Source of the DNA: JAVXAG01 sp036660615
GTDB taxonomy: Bacteria > Bacillota > Clostridia > Peptostreptococcales > Anaerovoracaceae
Assembly (NCBI GenBank): GCA_036660615.1
Contig: JAVXAG010000100.1
Coordinates: 1 to 6,644 of the forward strand
Length of the DNA stretch: 6,644 nt
Direction: 5' to 3'
In this document: positions 1-6,530 of the stretch, in pieces
Numbering within the stretch: position 1 is the first letter of the stretch
Layout: each line of letters opens with the position of its first letter
The notes under the pieces: model-generated
What the model was told of the DNA's origin: nothing
Database searches by the model: none
Seen by the model: the letters and a program-made list of their open reading frames with translations, nothing else
Made by a program: the position numbers and the translations under genes

Positions 1-2
1 CT

Positions 3-20
3 TTTTCACAGCAGTGAAAA
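3..20. repeat. Perfect inverted repeat upstream of the PEBP gene
   Basis: TTTTCAC and GTGAAAA form a perfect 7-bp inverted repeat around a 4-base AGCA spacer. It lies 18 bases before the GGAGG of the first gene. No T tract follows on either strand, so it does not look like an intrinsic terminator. An operator or a short leader hairpin is possible, but only 2 bases of sequence lie upstream of it and no regulator can be named. Confidence 0.35.
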
Positions 21-38
21 TAATTTAGTATTAAATAT

Positions 39-43
39 GGAGG
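39..43 (+). promoter_or_regulatory. Ribosome binding site of the PEBP gene
   Basis: GGAGG lies 6 bases before the ATG at 50. This is a near-ideal Shine-Dalgarno sequence and spacing, and it fixes the start of the first gene. Confidence 0.85.
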
Positions 44-49
44 TAAAAT

Positions 50-571
50 ATGAAAGTTTTAAGTAATGGAATGATTGATGGTATGTGGGCAGAAAAATAT
101 GGGAAACATGGGACACAAGTCAACGAAAACGGAGTTCCAACATGCTCTATACCTGTTAAAATACAAGATGCGCCAGAAGGAACAGTTTCCTTTGCCTTTG
201 TTTTAGAAGATAAGGATGCATATCCAGTTAGCGGAGGTTTTGCGTGGATACACTGGTTGGCAGCAAACATTACTCGAATGGAAATATTCGAAAATGAGAG
301 CCAAACAGCAACAGATTTTGTGCAGGGAGTAAACAGCTGGACTAGTATGCAAGGTGGAGAGCAAAGCGTTGAATTGTCAAGCTTTTATGGTGGAATGTGC
401 CCGCCAGATGCACCACATTTGTATGAACTTCATGTATATGCATTGGATACTATGCTTGACCTAGAAAATGGGTTTTTGTTTAACCAATTACATAGAAAAA
501 TGGATGGACATATTTTGGAACAAGTCACATTAAAAGGCGAATATAGTCATAAAAAGGAAGCGAGAAAATGA
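50..571 (+). CDS. YbhB/YbcL-family Raf kinase inhibitor-like protein (PEBP fold)
   Basis: A 173-residue protein of the phosphatidylethanolamine-binding protein family, in its bacterial YbhB/YbcL branch. Visible family marks, in order, are the DKDAYP segment at residues 54-59 (the usual DPDAP region), WIHW at 66-69 and YGGMCPPD at 113-120 followed by H123 and Y125. In the family these line the small anion-binding pocket. No signal peptide or membrane segment is present, so it should be cytosolic. The length is normal for the family. The ATG at 50 is supported by GGAGG 6 bases upstream. Its TGA overlaps the ATG of the next gene (ATGA at 568-571), which points to co-transcription and translational coupling. 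Bacterial members have no settled biochemical role and the eukaryotic kinase-inhibitor name should not be carried over. The family call is firm; the function is unknown. Confidence 0.93.
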   Translation: MKVLSNGMIDGMWAEKYGKHGTQVNENGVPTCSIPVKIQDAPEGTVSFAFVLEDKDAYPVSGGFAWIHWLAANITRMEIFENESQTATDFVQGVNSWTSMQGGEQSVELSSFYGGMCPPDAPHLYELHVYALDTMLDLENGFLFNQLHRKMDGHILEQVTLKGEYSHKKEARK

Positions 572-939
572 TAAAAAAAGTTGACCATTTTGTAATTACT
601 ACGGGGCACTTGACCGAGTGCATAAAATTTTATCAAGCATTGGGGTTTAGGTCAGAAGAAGGTGACGGACGTTACGAACTTTTTTCTGGGGATTTCAAAA
701 TAAATGTACATATAAAAGGGCATGAGCTTGAACCAAAAGCAAAAAATGTAAAGACAGGTAGCGCGGACTTTTGCTTTGAAATAGAGGGAAATATAGATAA
801 ATGCAAAGAAGAACTTATGCAAAAAGCAATAGAGATAGAACTTGGTATTGTTACGCGTCAAGGAGTAAGGGGAAGGATGAAATCACTTTATTTGCGTGAT
901 CCTGACGGAAATTTAGTTGAGCTGTGCAGCTATGAATAA
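568..939 (+). CDS. VOC-family (glyoxalase/GLOD5-like) protein
   Basis: A 123-residue single-subunit VOC (vicinal oxygen chelate) protein, the usual length for one domain with two beta-alpha-beta-beta-beta modules. The first module begins at VDHFVI (5-10). The second ends in the family signature RDPDGNLVEL at 110-119. The stretches KINVHIKG (44-51), LEPKA (54-58) and GSADFCFE (64-71) resemble the GLOD5/STM3117-like subgroup as I recall it. Likely metal ligands are H7, H48 and E118, by analogy with the fold. Members include glyoxalase I, dioxygenases and antibiotic-resistance proteins, so no reaction can be assigned. The start at 568 has AAGGA at 554-558, 9 bases upstream, and overlaps the stop of the PEBP gene by 4 bases. 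The end overlaps the start of the AEC permease gene by 8 bases. It is probably cytosolic and cotranscribed with its neighbours. Confidence 0.9.
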   Translation: MIKKVDHFVITTGHLTECIKFYQALGFRSEEGDGRYELFSGDFKINVHIKGHELEPKAKNVKTGSADFCFEIEGNIDKCKEELMQKAIEIELGIVTRQGVRGRMKSLYLRDPDGNLVELCSYE

Positions 940-1870
940 TTTGGCACTGGCATTTTCAGTAGTATGCCCACTATTTTTACTCATGGTACTAGGGTATTTT
1001 TTGCGAAGAGTTGGGATGTTTCAGGAAGACTTTTTGCGTCAGCTTAATAAGGTTTGCTTTGGTGTATTTCTTCCGACATTACTGTTTATAAACGTGTATG
1101 ATAGCGACTTTTCCACAGCATTTAATCCTAAACTAGTAATATTTGCAATGTCAAGCATTGTAGTAATGTTCTTTGTTTTGATGCTGTTGATGTCAAAGTT
1201 AGAAAAAGACAACCTAAGACGTGGGGTTATGGTTCAGGGAATATTTCGCAGCAATTACATATTATTCGGTATGCCGATGACAGTCTCACTGTTTGGAGCA
1301 GATAAAGTAGGAACAGCAGCTATTTTAATAGCCTTTGTTGTGCCACTTTTTAATCTATTTGCGGTTATTGCTTTAGAGTATTTTCAAGGTGATAAAGTGA
1401 ACATAAAGCGAATTTTTGTTGGAGTAGTAACGAATCCACTGATTATTGGGGCATTGGCAGCATTTGTCTTTGTGTTGAGTGGCATTAGATTACCAATTCT
1501 TATTGAAGGCACAATACGTGATATTTCCAAAATTGCAACACCACTGGCACTAATTATTTTGGGAGGCTCTTTTACTTTTTCTAAGCTGGGGCCAAACATA
1601 AAAAACGTAGCGGTTGCAGTAAGCGGAAGATTGATTTTTGTACCACTTTGCTTCTTGACTTTGGCTATCGTTATAGGATATCGTGGAGTGGAATTGGGTG
1701 CTTTACTTGCCATGCTTGCCAGTCCAACAGCAGTAAGCAGCTTTACTATGGCTCAGCAGATGGAAGCAGATGATGAACTTGCAGGACAGATTGTGGTGAT
1801 GAGTTCTTTATTTTCAATATTAACGATTTTTGGATGGATATTTACACTGTCCCAATTTGGATTGTTATGA
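932..1870 (+). CDS. AEC-family (auxin efflux carrier-type) transporter
   Basis: A 312-residue integral membrane protein of the AEC / Mem_trans family, with about ten hydrophobic segments in two five-helix halves split by a hydrophilic stretch near residues 151-160. Family-like features are the N-terminal pattern around LGYFLRRVGMF (20-30), NPLIIGA (168-174) at the start of the second half, ILGGSF (209-214) and the ending SPTAVSSFTMAQQM (264-277) followed by LAGQIVV (283-289). Bacterial relatives move organic acids such as malate or malonate, but many have no known substrate. I chose the ATG at 932; an in-frame TTG at 917 would add five residues (MSCAA) and seems less natural. There is no clear Shine-Dalgarno before 932, and the start overlaps the VOC stop by 8 bases, so translation probably depends on coupling. 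The family call is firm; the substrate is unknown. Confidence 0.9.
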   Translation: MNNLALAFSVVCPLFLLMVLGYFLRRVGMFQEDFLRQLNKVCFGVFLPTLLFINVYDSDFSTAFNPKLVIFAMSSIVVMFFVLMLLMSKLEKDNLRRGVMVQGIFRSNYILFGMPMTVSLFGADKVGTAAILIAFVVPLFNLFAVIALEYFQGDKVNIKRIFVGVVTNPLIIGALAAFVFVLSGIRLPILIEGTIRDISKIATPLALIILGGSFTFSKLGPNIKNVAVAVSGRLIFVPLCFLTLAIVIGYRGVELGALLAMLASPTAVSSFTMAQQMEADDELAGQIVVMSSLFSILTIFGWIFTLSQFGLL

Positions 1871-1923
1871 TATTGTTACAACTAGGTCTATAAGAAAAAA
1901 CAGAAGAATTGGGAATTGATAAA

Positions 1924-3270
1924 ATGGAAAAAAGTTTGACCGATGGAAAAATAGGAAAATCATTATTGTTGTTTAGTCTGCCAATGATTTTGGGCAATAT
2001 GTTACAACAACTTTACAATGTTGTAGATACCCTTATAGTAGGAAAAGTTATCGGCGCTACAGCACTGGTTGCAGTAGGTTCATCATATGCACTTATGGTT
2101 TTATTGACGTCAATTATCTTGGGACTATGTATGGGAAGTGGCGTTGTCTTTGCACAGCTTTTTGGTGCGAAACGTATGGATCATATGAAAGTTAGCATTG
2201 TTAATGCTTTTGTATTTATTCTAATTGTTTCAATATCAATAAATATTGTGGCCTTTTTATTACTAGAAAAATTTGTTCTGTGGCTAAATATTCCTTCTGG
2301 CGCTGTAGAAATGACAGAAGAATATTTGGGCATTATTTTTATTGGAATAATATTTATCTATGTATATAATTTTTTTGCATCAGTGCTTCGTAGCATTGGA
2401 AATACAGCAGTGCCGTTGCTTTTCCTTGGGATTTCGGCAGTAACAAATATCCTTCTTGATATGATTTTTATCCTTTGCTTGGATATGGGGGTAGGCGGTG
2501 CGGCGTGGGCCACAGTAATAGCTCAAGGGCTATCAGCGTTGTCAATTACAATATACTTTTTTTCTAAGTCAAAGGCCATTTGTCCAACAAAAAAACACTG
2601 GCATTACGATAAACATCTTTTGCATATGGTGATTACAAATTCGGTTTTGACAGCAATTCAACAATCAATTATGAACCTTGGAATTCTTATGGTGCAAGGG
2701 TTAGTCAACAGCTTTGGCATTGCCACAAGTGCAGCTTTTGCAGCAGTAGTCAAAATAGATGCCTTTGCATATGTGCCGGCTCAGGATTTTGGAAATGCTT
2801 TTTCTACTTTCATTGCACAGAATTATGGAGCAAAACAGCCAGATAGAATTAGGCAGGGGACTAAATTCGCAGTGAAAATATCAGTGATGTTCTGCATCTT
2901 TGCCTCAGTGTGTGTTTGCCTATTTGCAGGGCCGTTAATGGAAATATTTGTAAAGGCTGGGGAAACCGAAATCATTAGTATAGGAATCCAGTATCTTTAT
3001 ATTGAGGGAGCGTGTTATGTAGGCATTGGATTGCTATTCTTGTTGTACGGATTTTATCGCGGAATAGGGAACGGAGTCATGTCAATTGTATTGACGGTGG
3101 TATCACTTGGAAGTAGAGTTTTGCTGGCATATACACTTTCTGACGTGGCGACTATTGGGGTTGTTGGCATTTGGTGGGCGATACCAATAGGCTGGCTACT
3201 TGCAGACATTTTAGGCTTTTGGTATTTCAAAATTAAAATAAAAAATAATGATTTGTTAATAACCATGTAA
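1924..3270 (+). CDS. MATE-family multidrug/cation efflux transporter
   Basis: A 448-residue inner-membrane protein with about twelve hydrophobic helices in two homologous MatE halves. The first half opens with SLPMILGNMLQQLYN (18-32) and VDTLIVGKVIG (34-44). The second opens with QQSIMNLGILMVQG (246-259) and contains AQNYGAKQPDRI (298-309), the counterpart of AQLFGAKRMD (77-86). Length and layout match typical MATE exporters, which expel drugs or metabolites in exchange for Na+ or H+. The start ATG at 1924 has GGGA at 1911-1914, 9 bases upstream; an in-frame TTG at 1909 would add MGIDK and is less likely. It follows the AEC gene after 53 bases with no terminator, so it is probably in the same operon. 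A weak internal promoter (ATGATA at 1867-1872, TATAAG at 1889-1894, 16-base spacer) is possible. The substrate cannot be told from sequence. Confidence 0.94.
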   Translation: MEKSLTDGKIGKSLLLFSLPMILGNMLQQLYNVVDTLIVGKVIGATALVAVGSSYALMVLLTSIILGLCMGSGVVFAQLFGAKRMDHMKVSIVNAFVFILIVSISINIVAFLLLEKFVLWLNIPSGAVEMTEEYLGIIFIGIIFIYVYNFFASVLRSIGNTAVPLLFLGISAVTNILLDMIFILCLDMGVGGAAWATVIAQGLSALSITIYFFSKSKAICPTKKHWHYDKHLLHMVITNSVLTAIQQSIMNLGILMVQGLVNSFGIATSAAFAAVVKIDAFAYVPAQDFGNAFSTFIAQNYGAKQPDRIRQGTKFAVKISVMFCIFASVCVCLFAGPLMEIFVKAGETEIISIGIQYLYIEGACYVGIGLLFLLYGFYRGIGNGVMSIVLTVVSLGSRVLLAYTLSDVATIGVVGIWWAIPIGWLLADILGFWYFKIKIKNNDLLITM

Positions 3271-3287
3271 TTTTCTGCAAAATGATG

Positions 3288-3293
3288 TATAAT
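3288..3293 (+). promoter_or_regulatory. Candidate -10 box for the DEAD-box helicase
   Basis: A perfect TATAAT lies 18 bases after the MATE stop codon. The best -35 match at a 17-base spacing is ATGTAA (3265-3270), only 3 of 6 matches and overlapping the MATE stop, so the promoter may be weak or need help. A start near base 3300 would give a helicase leader of about 95 bases containing the hairpin at 3333-3362. The next TATAAA, at 3308-3313, is an alternative. Confidence 0.5.
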
Positions 3294-3332
3294 AGATTGT
3301 ATATCAGTATAAAAACAATTTAGAAATTTATT

Positions 3333-3362
3333 TGCCAGCTGCTATTATCAGCTGGTATTTTT
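3333..3362 (+). terminator. Terminator-like hairpin in the helicase leader
   Basis: CCAGCTG (3335-3341) pairs perfectly with CAGCTGG (3349-3355) around the 7-base loop CTATTAT. A G-U and a T-A pair extend the stem to 9 bp, and TTTTT follows at 3358-3362. This is the form of a rho-independent terminator with a modest U tract. It could end the upstream MATE operon. It also sits after the candidate helicase promoter and only 32 bases before the helicase ATG, so it could act as a leader attenuator. TATAAAAA at 3308-3315 is exactly complementary to the U tract TTTTTATA at 3358-3365, which gives an extra possible pairing. Confidence 0.6.
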
Positions 3363-3383
3363 ATAGCAATAAGCTAGAAACAT

Positions 3384-3388
3384 AGGAG
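3384..3388 (+). promoter_or_regulatory. Ribosome binding site of the DEAD-box helicase
   Basis: AGGAG lies 6 bases before the ATG at 3395 and fixes the start. It lies just downstream of the leader hairpin and outside its stem, so the hairpin itself would not hide it. Confidence 0.85.
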
Positions 3389-3394
3389 AAATTA

Positions 3395-4687
3395 ATGAAA
3401 TTTGAACAATTAGACATTATGCCAGCGATCCTTAAGGCATTAAAAGAAGAGGGTTACACTTCACCAACAGACATTCAAGAACAAGCGATTCCAACAGTAT
3501 TAAAGGGACAGGACTTGTTAGGTTGTGCACAGACAGGCACAGGGAAAACTGCGGCTTTTGCAGTTCCAACATTACAGATACTTGATAAAGCAAAAAACCT
3601 TCCAGCAGCAGGAAAAACTACCAAGAAAAAAATTCGTGCTCTTATTATTACACCAACAAGAGAGCTTGCTTTGCAGATTCACGAAAGTTTTTGCACATAC
3701 GGAAAATACACTAAATTAAAATCATGTGTAATCTTTGGAGGTGTATCACAAAGGCCACAGGAATTGGAACTAAGACGAGGAATTGACATTTTGGTTGCAA
3801 CGCCAGGCAGACTTAACGATTTGATAAACCAAAAGATTATTGACATCAGCAATATAGAAATATTTATCCTTGACGAAGCAGACAGAATGCTGGATATGGG
3901 ATTTTTAAATGACATAAAAAAGGTAATTGCAAGAATTCCAGAAAAAAGACAGACTTTGTTATTCTCGGCTACAATGCCACCAGACATTGCAAAGATGGCA
4001 GATACTATACTTGTAAACCCTAAAAAAGTTGCAATAACTCCAGTATCTTCAACGGTTGATGCAATCAAACAAAAATTGTATTATGTCGATAAAGTAAACA
4101 AGAAAGATTTGCTAATACACATTTTATCAGACAAAACTATTACTTCTGCATTGGTTTTTACTAGAACAAAGCATGGAGCAGATAGAGTTGTAAAGCAGCT
4201 TGGACGAGAAAAGATTGTTGCTCAAGCTATTCATGGCGACAAATCTCAAGGGGCTAGACAACTTGCCCTTAACAATTTTAAAGAAGGCAGACTTAGGGTT
4301 TTGGTAGCAACGGATATTGCGGCAAGAGGGATTGACATTGACGAACTATCTCATGTAATAAATTATGAATTGCCAAACATCCCTGAAACTTATGTCCACC
4401 GTATAGGTAGAACTGGACGTGCAGGCTTAGAAGGCGTAGCGATTTCATTTTGTGATTTTGACGAAAAACCTTTGTTAGCAGATATTATAAAGTTGACTGG
4501 TAAGCAAATTCCAGAGGTGGAGGACCATCCATATCCTCTAAAAAACAATTTCCCAGCAGTAAAGGTTGTACAGGATAACAATAATCATATGCACAATCCA
4601 GCTAAAAGGGGAAATCCAAGAGCAAAATGGGGCGCAGCACCTAGCAAAAAAGGTGGAAGACCAAGGCAACAAAGTAAAAATAAGTAA
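3395..4687 (+). CDS. DEAD-box ATP-dependent RNA helicase (RhlE-like)
   Basis: A 430-residue DEAD-box helicase with all core motifs intact: F3 and Q28 of the Q motif, Walker A AQTGTGKT (45-52), PTREL (87-91), TPGR (136-139), DEAD (160-163), SAT (191-193), the motif IV region VFTRTK (254-259), ATDIAARGID (305-314) and HRIGRTGRAG (335-344). Two RecA-like domains cover roughly 20-210 and 220-365. A short polar tail (about 394-430) is rich in Asn, Lys and Arg and probably gives nonspecific RNA binding. The compact core and the absence of a long C-terminal RNA-binding domain are most like RhlE. Such helicases unwind short RNA duplexes in ribosome assembly, mRNA turnover or cold adaptation. The protein is soluble and cytosolic and should be catalytically active. 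It is preceded by its own leader with a hairpin. No terminator is evident before the next gene, so some read-through is likely. Confidence 0.96.
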   Translation: MKFEQLDIMPAILKALKEEGYTSPTDIQEQAIPTVLKGQDLLGCAQTGTGKTAAFAVPTLQILDKAKNLPAAGKTTKKKIRALIITPTRELALQIHESFCTYGKYTKLKSCVIFGGVSQRPQELELRRGIDILVATPGRLNDLINQKIIDISNIEIFILDEADRMLDMGFLNDIKKVIARIPEKRQTLLFSATMPPDIAKMADTILVNPKKVAITPVSSTVDAIKQKLYYVDKVNKKDLLIHILSDKTITSALVFTRTKHGADRVVKQLGREKIVAQAIHGDKSQGARQLALNNFKEGRLRVLVATDIAARGIDIDELSHVINYELPNIPETYVHRIGRTGRAGLEGVAISFCDFDEKPLLADIIKLTGKQIPEVEDHPYPLKNNFPAVKVVQDNNNHMHNPAKRGNPRAKWGAAPSKKGGRPRQQSKNK

Positions 4688-4700
4688 ACAGGTAAATCCT

Positions 4701-4729
4701 TTGAAAAGTCAGTCAATTTAGTGTATAAT
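4701..4729 (+). promoter_or_regulatory. Sigma-A-type promoter of the J-like protein gene
   Basis: TTGAAA (4701-4706) and TATAAT (4724-4729) are separated by exactly 17 bases, giving 5 of 6 and 6 of 6 matches to the housekeeping consensus. Transcription would start near 4736, about 23 bases before the ATG at 4759. This is the best promoter in the window and suggests steady expression of the downstream gene independent of the helicase. Confidence 0.8.
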
Positions 4730-4743
4730 GAAACTAAATAAAA

Positions 4744-4749
4744 GGGGGA
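4744..4749 (+). promoter_or_regulatory. Ribosome binding site of the J-like protein gene
   Basis: GGGGGA lies 9 bases before the ATG at 4759. An out-of-frame ATG at 4749 overlaps it and opens only an 8-codon frame (MLDYEQVL), so 4759 is the sensible start: it gives the YYSVLGVS opening expected of a J domain. Confidence 0.7.
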
Positions 4750-4758
4750 TGCTAGATT

Positions 4759-5598
4759 ATGAACAAGTATTATAGTGTATTGGGAGTTAGTGAGGAAGCA
4801 ACTAAAGAAGAAATTCAGGCAGCTTATGAGTATCGAACAAAAAAGTACAAGGCGGCTGATTATCAAGATGACCCAGAATATGTCCATAGAAAAACCATGG
4901 ATTTGAATGAGGCATATTCAGCAATTATGGGAGGCGCTGCATCTGCTCCAGAAAAGGCTAGGCTTAAAAATAGTCAACAAAGAAAGCGGATCGTTACTAA
5001 ACCAACCTCAATAGAGGGCAAGGCTAAAGAAAAGTTTAGCGAAGTAAAAACGGATTTAAAAGACTCTGCCCAAGCAATTATGAAAAATGAGAGTTTGATA
5101 AGAGGCATTTTAGGAACGATTGTTGCCGTTGTAGTGCTAGGCTTTACCTTGTTTGCTGGACCTGGAGGTGAAAGTTCTTATGAGCCAGATTATTCGGGTT
5201 CAGAGTCTGAAATTGTATACAATTTACAAGATGGAGAAATTGACGTTTACCGAGATAAGATTATAACCGGACTGGCAGTGTATAGGGATTATGAAGAAAC
5301 CACAAATGATGCCAGCTTGTTGTTGGAAGAGTCTGTCAGATTTGTAGGCGACTACTTTAGCAAGGAAACTGTCAACGAAACTGTAGATTATCTAATGACG
5401 GAATATACTTATTACATCAATCCATCAGCAGATTTAATCGACGAGATGAACCAAATTATTCAGTGGCTGGGGTTACCTAGTTACGAAGGAGCATTGGGCT
5501 ATGTAAATCCTTTTTCGGATGAAGTGATTAACAATTATGTTGAATACTTGAAGTACCTAAACGATGCATATGAGGATCAGAACAAAGAAGAAGCCTAA
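4759..5598 (+). CDS. Membrane-anchored J-domain-like protein lacking HPD
   Basis: A 279-residue protein with an N-terminal J-like domain (about 1-58). It keeps the helix I/II pattern YYSVLGVS (4-11), EEIQAAY (17-23) and a helix III/IV-like DLNEAYSAI (48-56). The HPD tripeptide that J proteins need to stimulate Hsp70 ATPase is absent: where it is expected, after KKY (28-30), the sequence reads KAA (31-33). A Lys/Arg-rich linker (about 66-115) leads into one hydrophobic segment (about 114-133), then an acidic, Tyr-rich C-terminal region (138-279) of no family I recognise. By the positive-inside rule the J-like part should be cytoplasmic and the C-terminal part outside the membrane. There are no cysteines. 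The gene has its own strong promoter and ends before a strong terminator, so it may be a single-gene unit. The function is unknown; a co-chaperone role in the classical sense is doubtful. Confidence 0.85.
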   Translation: MNKYYSVLGVSEEATKEEIQAAYEYRTKKYKAADYQDDPEYVHRKTMDLNEAYSAIMGGAASAPEKARLKNSQQRKRIVTKPTSIEGKAKEKFSEVKTDLKDSAQAIMKNESLIRGILGTIVAVVVLGFTLFAGPGGESSYEPDYSGSESEIVYNLQDGEIDVYRDKIITGLAVYRDYEETTNDASLLLEESVRFVGDYFSKETVNETVDYLMTEYTYYINPSADLIDEMNQIIQWLGLPSYEGALGYVNPFSDEVINNYVEYLKYLNDAYEDQNKEEA

Positions 5599-5635
5599 TT
5601 AGTAGTTGGTGCTTATTTGGTATACGATAAATATT

Positions 5636-5687
5636 AAAGGACTCACGCAAAGGGATATGTTTTCCCCCAGTGTGAATCCTTTTTTTT
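5636..5687 (+). terminator. Intrinsic terminator after the J-like protein gene
   Basis: The arms 5636-5648 and 5670-5682 form a 13-bp stem with one G-U wobble and one C-A mismatch, and a run of eight T follows at 5680-5687. The loop contains GGGA and TCCC, which could pair as an inner helix. It lies 38 bases after the stop codon. On the minus strand the same stem is followed by a poor T tract (TTTAATATTTAT), so it may also end deoC transcription, less efficiently. Confidence 0.88.
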
Positions 5688-5694
5688 AATAATT

Positions 5695-5718
5695 AAATCT
5701 GTTAAATCTTTAAAATCT
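5695..5718. repeat. Three AAATCT copies at 9-base spacing
   Basis: AAATCT occurs at 5695, 5704 and 5713, an exact 9-base period with related bases between the copies. The last copy runs into the deoC stop codon. It could be a slippage product in AT-rich sequence; no function is suggested. Confidence 0.5.
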
Positions 5719-6382
5719 ATTTTGCTTCGGCAGCTTTCATAACAGCAACACTAGCACTTGCGCCGATTCTATCGGCTCCAGCATGGATCATTTCCATAAC
5801 AGTTTCATAATCTCTTATGCCACCAGAAGCCTTGACTTCCATGGAATCGCCTACTGTATCTTTCATTAATTTTACGTGATGGGCTGTTGCACCACCGGAA
5901 TTAAAGCCAGTCGAGGTCTTTACAAACTGCGCATTTGCCTCTTTGGCAATCAAACAAGTTTCCACTATTTCTTCATCTGTCAAAAGACAAGTTTCTAATA
6001 TAACTTTTACGATTGCATTGTGTTTTCCAGCAGAATCAACGACTGATGCGATATCCTTTTTTATATAATCCATAGACTTTGATTTCAATTTGCCTACATT
6101 TATAACCATATCTATTTCGGAAGCACCGTATTTACAGGCTTCTTCAGTTTCAAAAGATTTTGTTTCGGTAGTGCATGCCCCCAAAGGGAAACCTACTACG
6201 GCAGCAATTTTCACATCTGTTCCAGCAAGTTCTTCTGCGGCAAGTGCAACGTAACACGAGTTAACACAGACAGAATAAAAGTCATATTCTTTTGCTTCTG
6301 CACAAAGCTCTATTATTTGATCTTCTGTGGCTTCTGGCTTTAGCAATGTATGGTCAAAGTATTTGTTTAAAGGTTTTTTCAT
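5717..6382 (-). CDS. deoC: Deoxyribose-phosphate aldolase
   Basis: A 221-residue class I aldolase that splits 2-deoxy-D-ribose 5-phosphate into glyceraldehyde 3-phosphate and acetaldehyde, the last step in use of deoxynucleosides. It has the expected TIM-barrel marks: FDHTLLKPEAT near the N-terminus (9-19), VVGFPLGA (62-69), EIDMVINVG (89-97) with D91, the Schiff-base lysine K155 in VKTSTGF (154-160), the second catalytic lysine K184 in KASGGIR (184-190) and the phosphate-site region ADRIGAS (203-209). The length is normal for the family and all catalytic residues are present, so it should be active in the cytosol. I chose the ATG at 6382 because GGAGG sits 6 bases upstream; an in-frame ATG at 6430 would add 16 residues lying over the promoter. 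It stands alone here, convergent with the J-like gene, without other deo genes in view. Confidence 0.97.
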   Translation of the reverse strand: MKKPLNKYFDHTLLKPEATEDQIIELCAEAKEYDFYSVCVNSCYVALAAEELAGTDVKIAAVVGFPLGACTTETKSFETEEACKYGASEIDMVINVGKLKSKSMDYIKKDIASVVDSAGKHNAIVKVILETCLLTDEEIVETCLIAKEANAQFVKTSTGFNSGGATAHHVKLMKDTVGDSMEVKASGGIRDYETVMEMIHAGADRIGASASVAVMKAAEAK

Positions 6383-6388
6383 AATAAT

Positions 6389-6393
6389 CCTCC
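6389..6393 (-). promoter_or_regulatory. deoC: Ribosome binding site of deoC
   Basis: On the minus strand GGAGG lies 6 bases before the ATG at 6382. It decides the start against the longer frame that opens at 6430. Confidence 0.88.
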
Positions 6394-6420
6394 ATAAAAG
6401 ATATTTTGGTATTTGTGAAT

Positions 6421-6429
6421 AGTATATCA
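6421..6429 (-). promoter_or_regulatory. deoC: Extended -10 promoter of deoC
   Basis: On the minus strand TGATATACT has the form TGnTATAnT, an extended -10 element. The -35 region at a 17-base spacing is only TTTTTA (3 of 6 matches), which an extended -10 can compensate. The spacer is T-rich. Transcription would start near 6414, giving a leader of about 30 bases. No clear operator palindrome for a DeoR-type repressor is visible around it. Confidence 0.6.
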
Positions 6430-6530
6430 TAATTCATAAAAAATAAAAAGTTTGCTTATCCGGTTTCTCAATCACTTTTGAAAATGGCCCGAGTATAGTT
6501 AAACATTAGCTCCAGAAAATCAATCGCGAA

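Noticed and set aside
1384..1713. 109-codon open frame on the minus strand inside the AEC permease gene
   Set aside because: It is antisense to a well-supported membrane protein gene and has no recognisable domain or promoter.
3679..4068. 129-codon open frame on the minus strand inside the helicase gene
   Set aside because: It lies wholly antisense to a complete DEAD-box helicase with all motifs, and its translation shows no family features. It is a shadow of the real gene.
5651..5669. Loop of the terminator at 5636-5687 considered as a possible regulatory RNA element
   Set aside because: The short GGGA/TCCC pairing in the loop is explained as an inner helix of the terminator; there is no further structure.
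6383..6430. Longer deoC form starting at the in-frame ATG at 6430
   Set aside because: The extra 16 residues overlie the extended -10 promoter, whereas the ATG at 6382 has GGAGG at ideal spacing and gives the normal family length.
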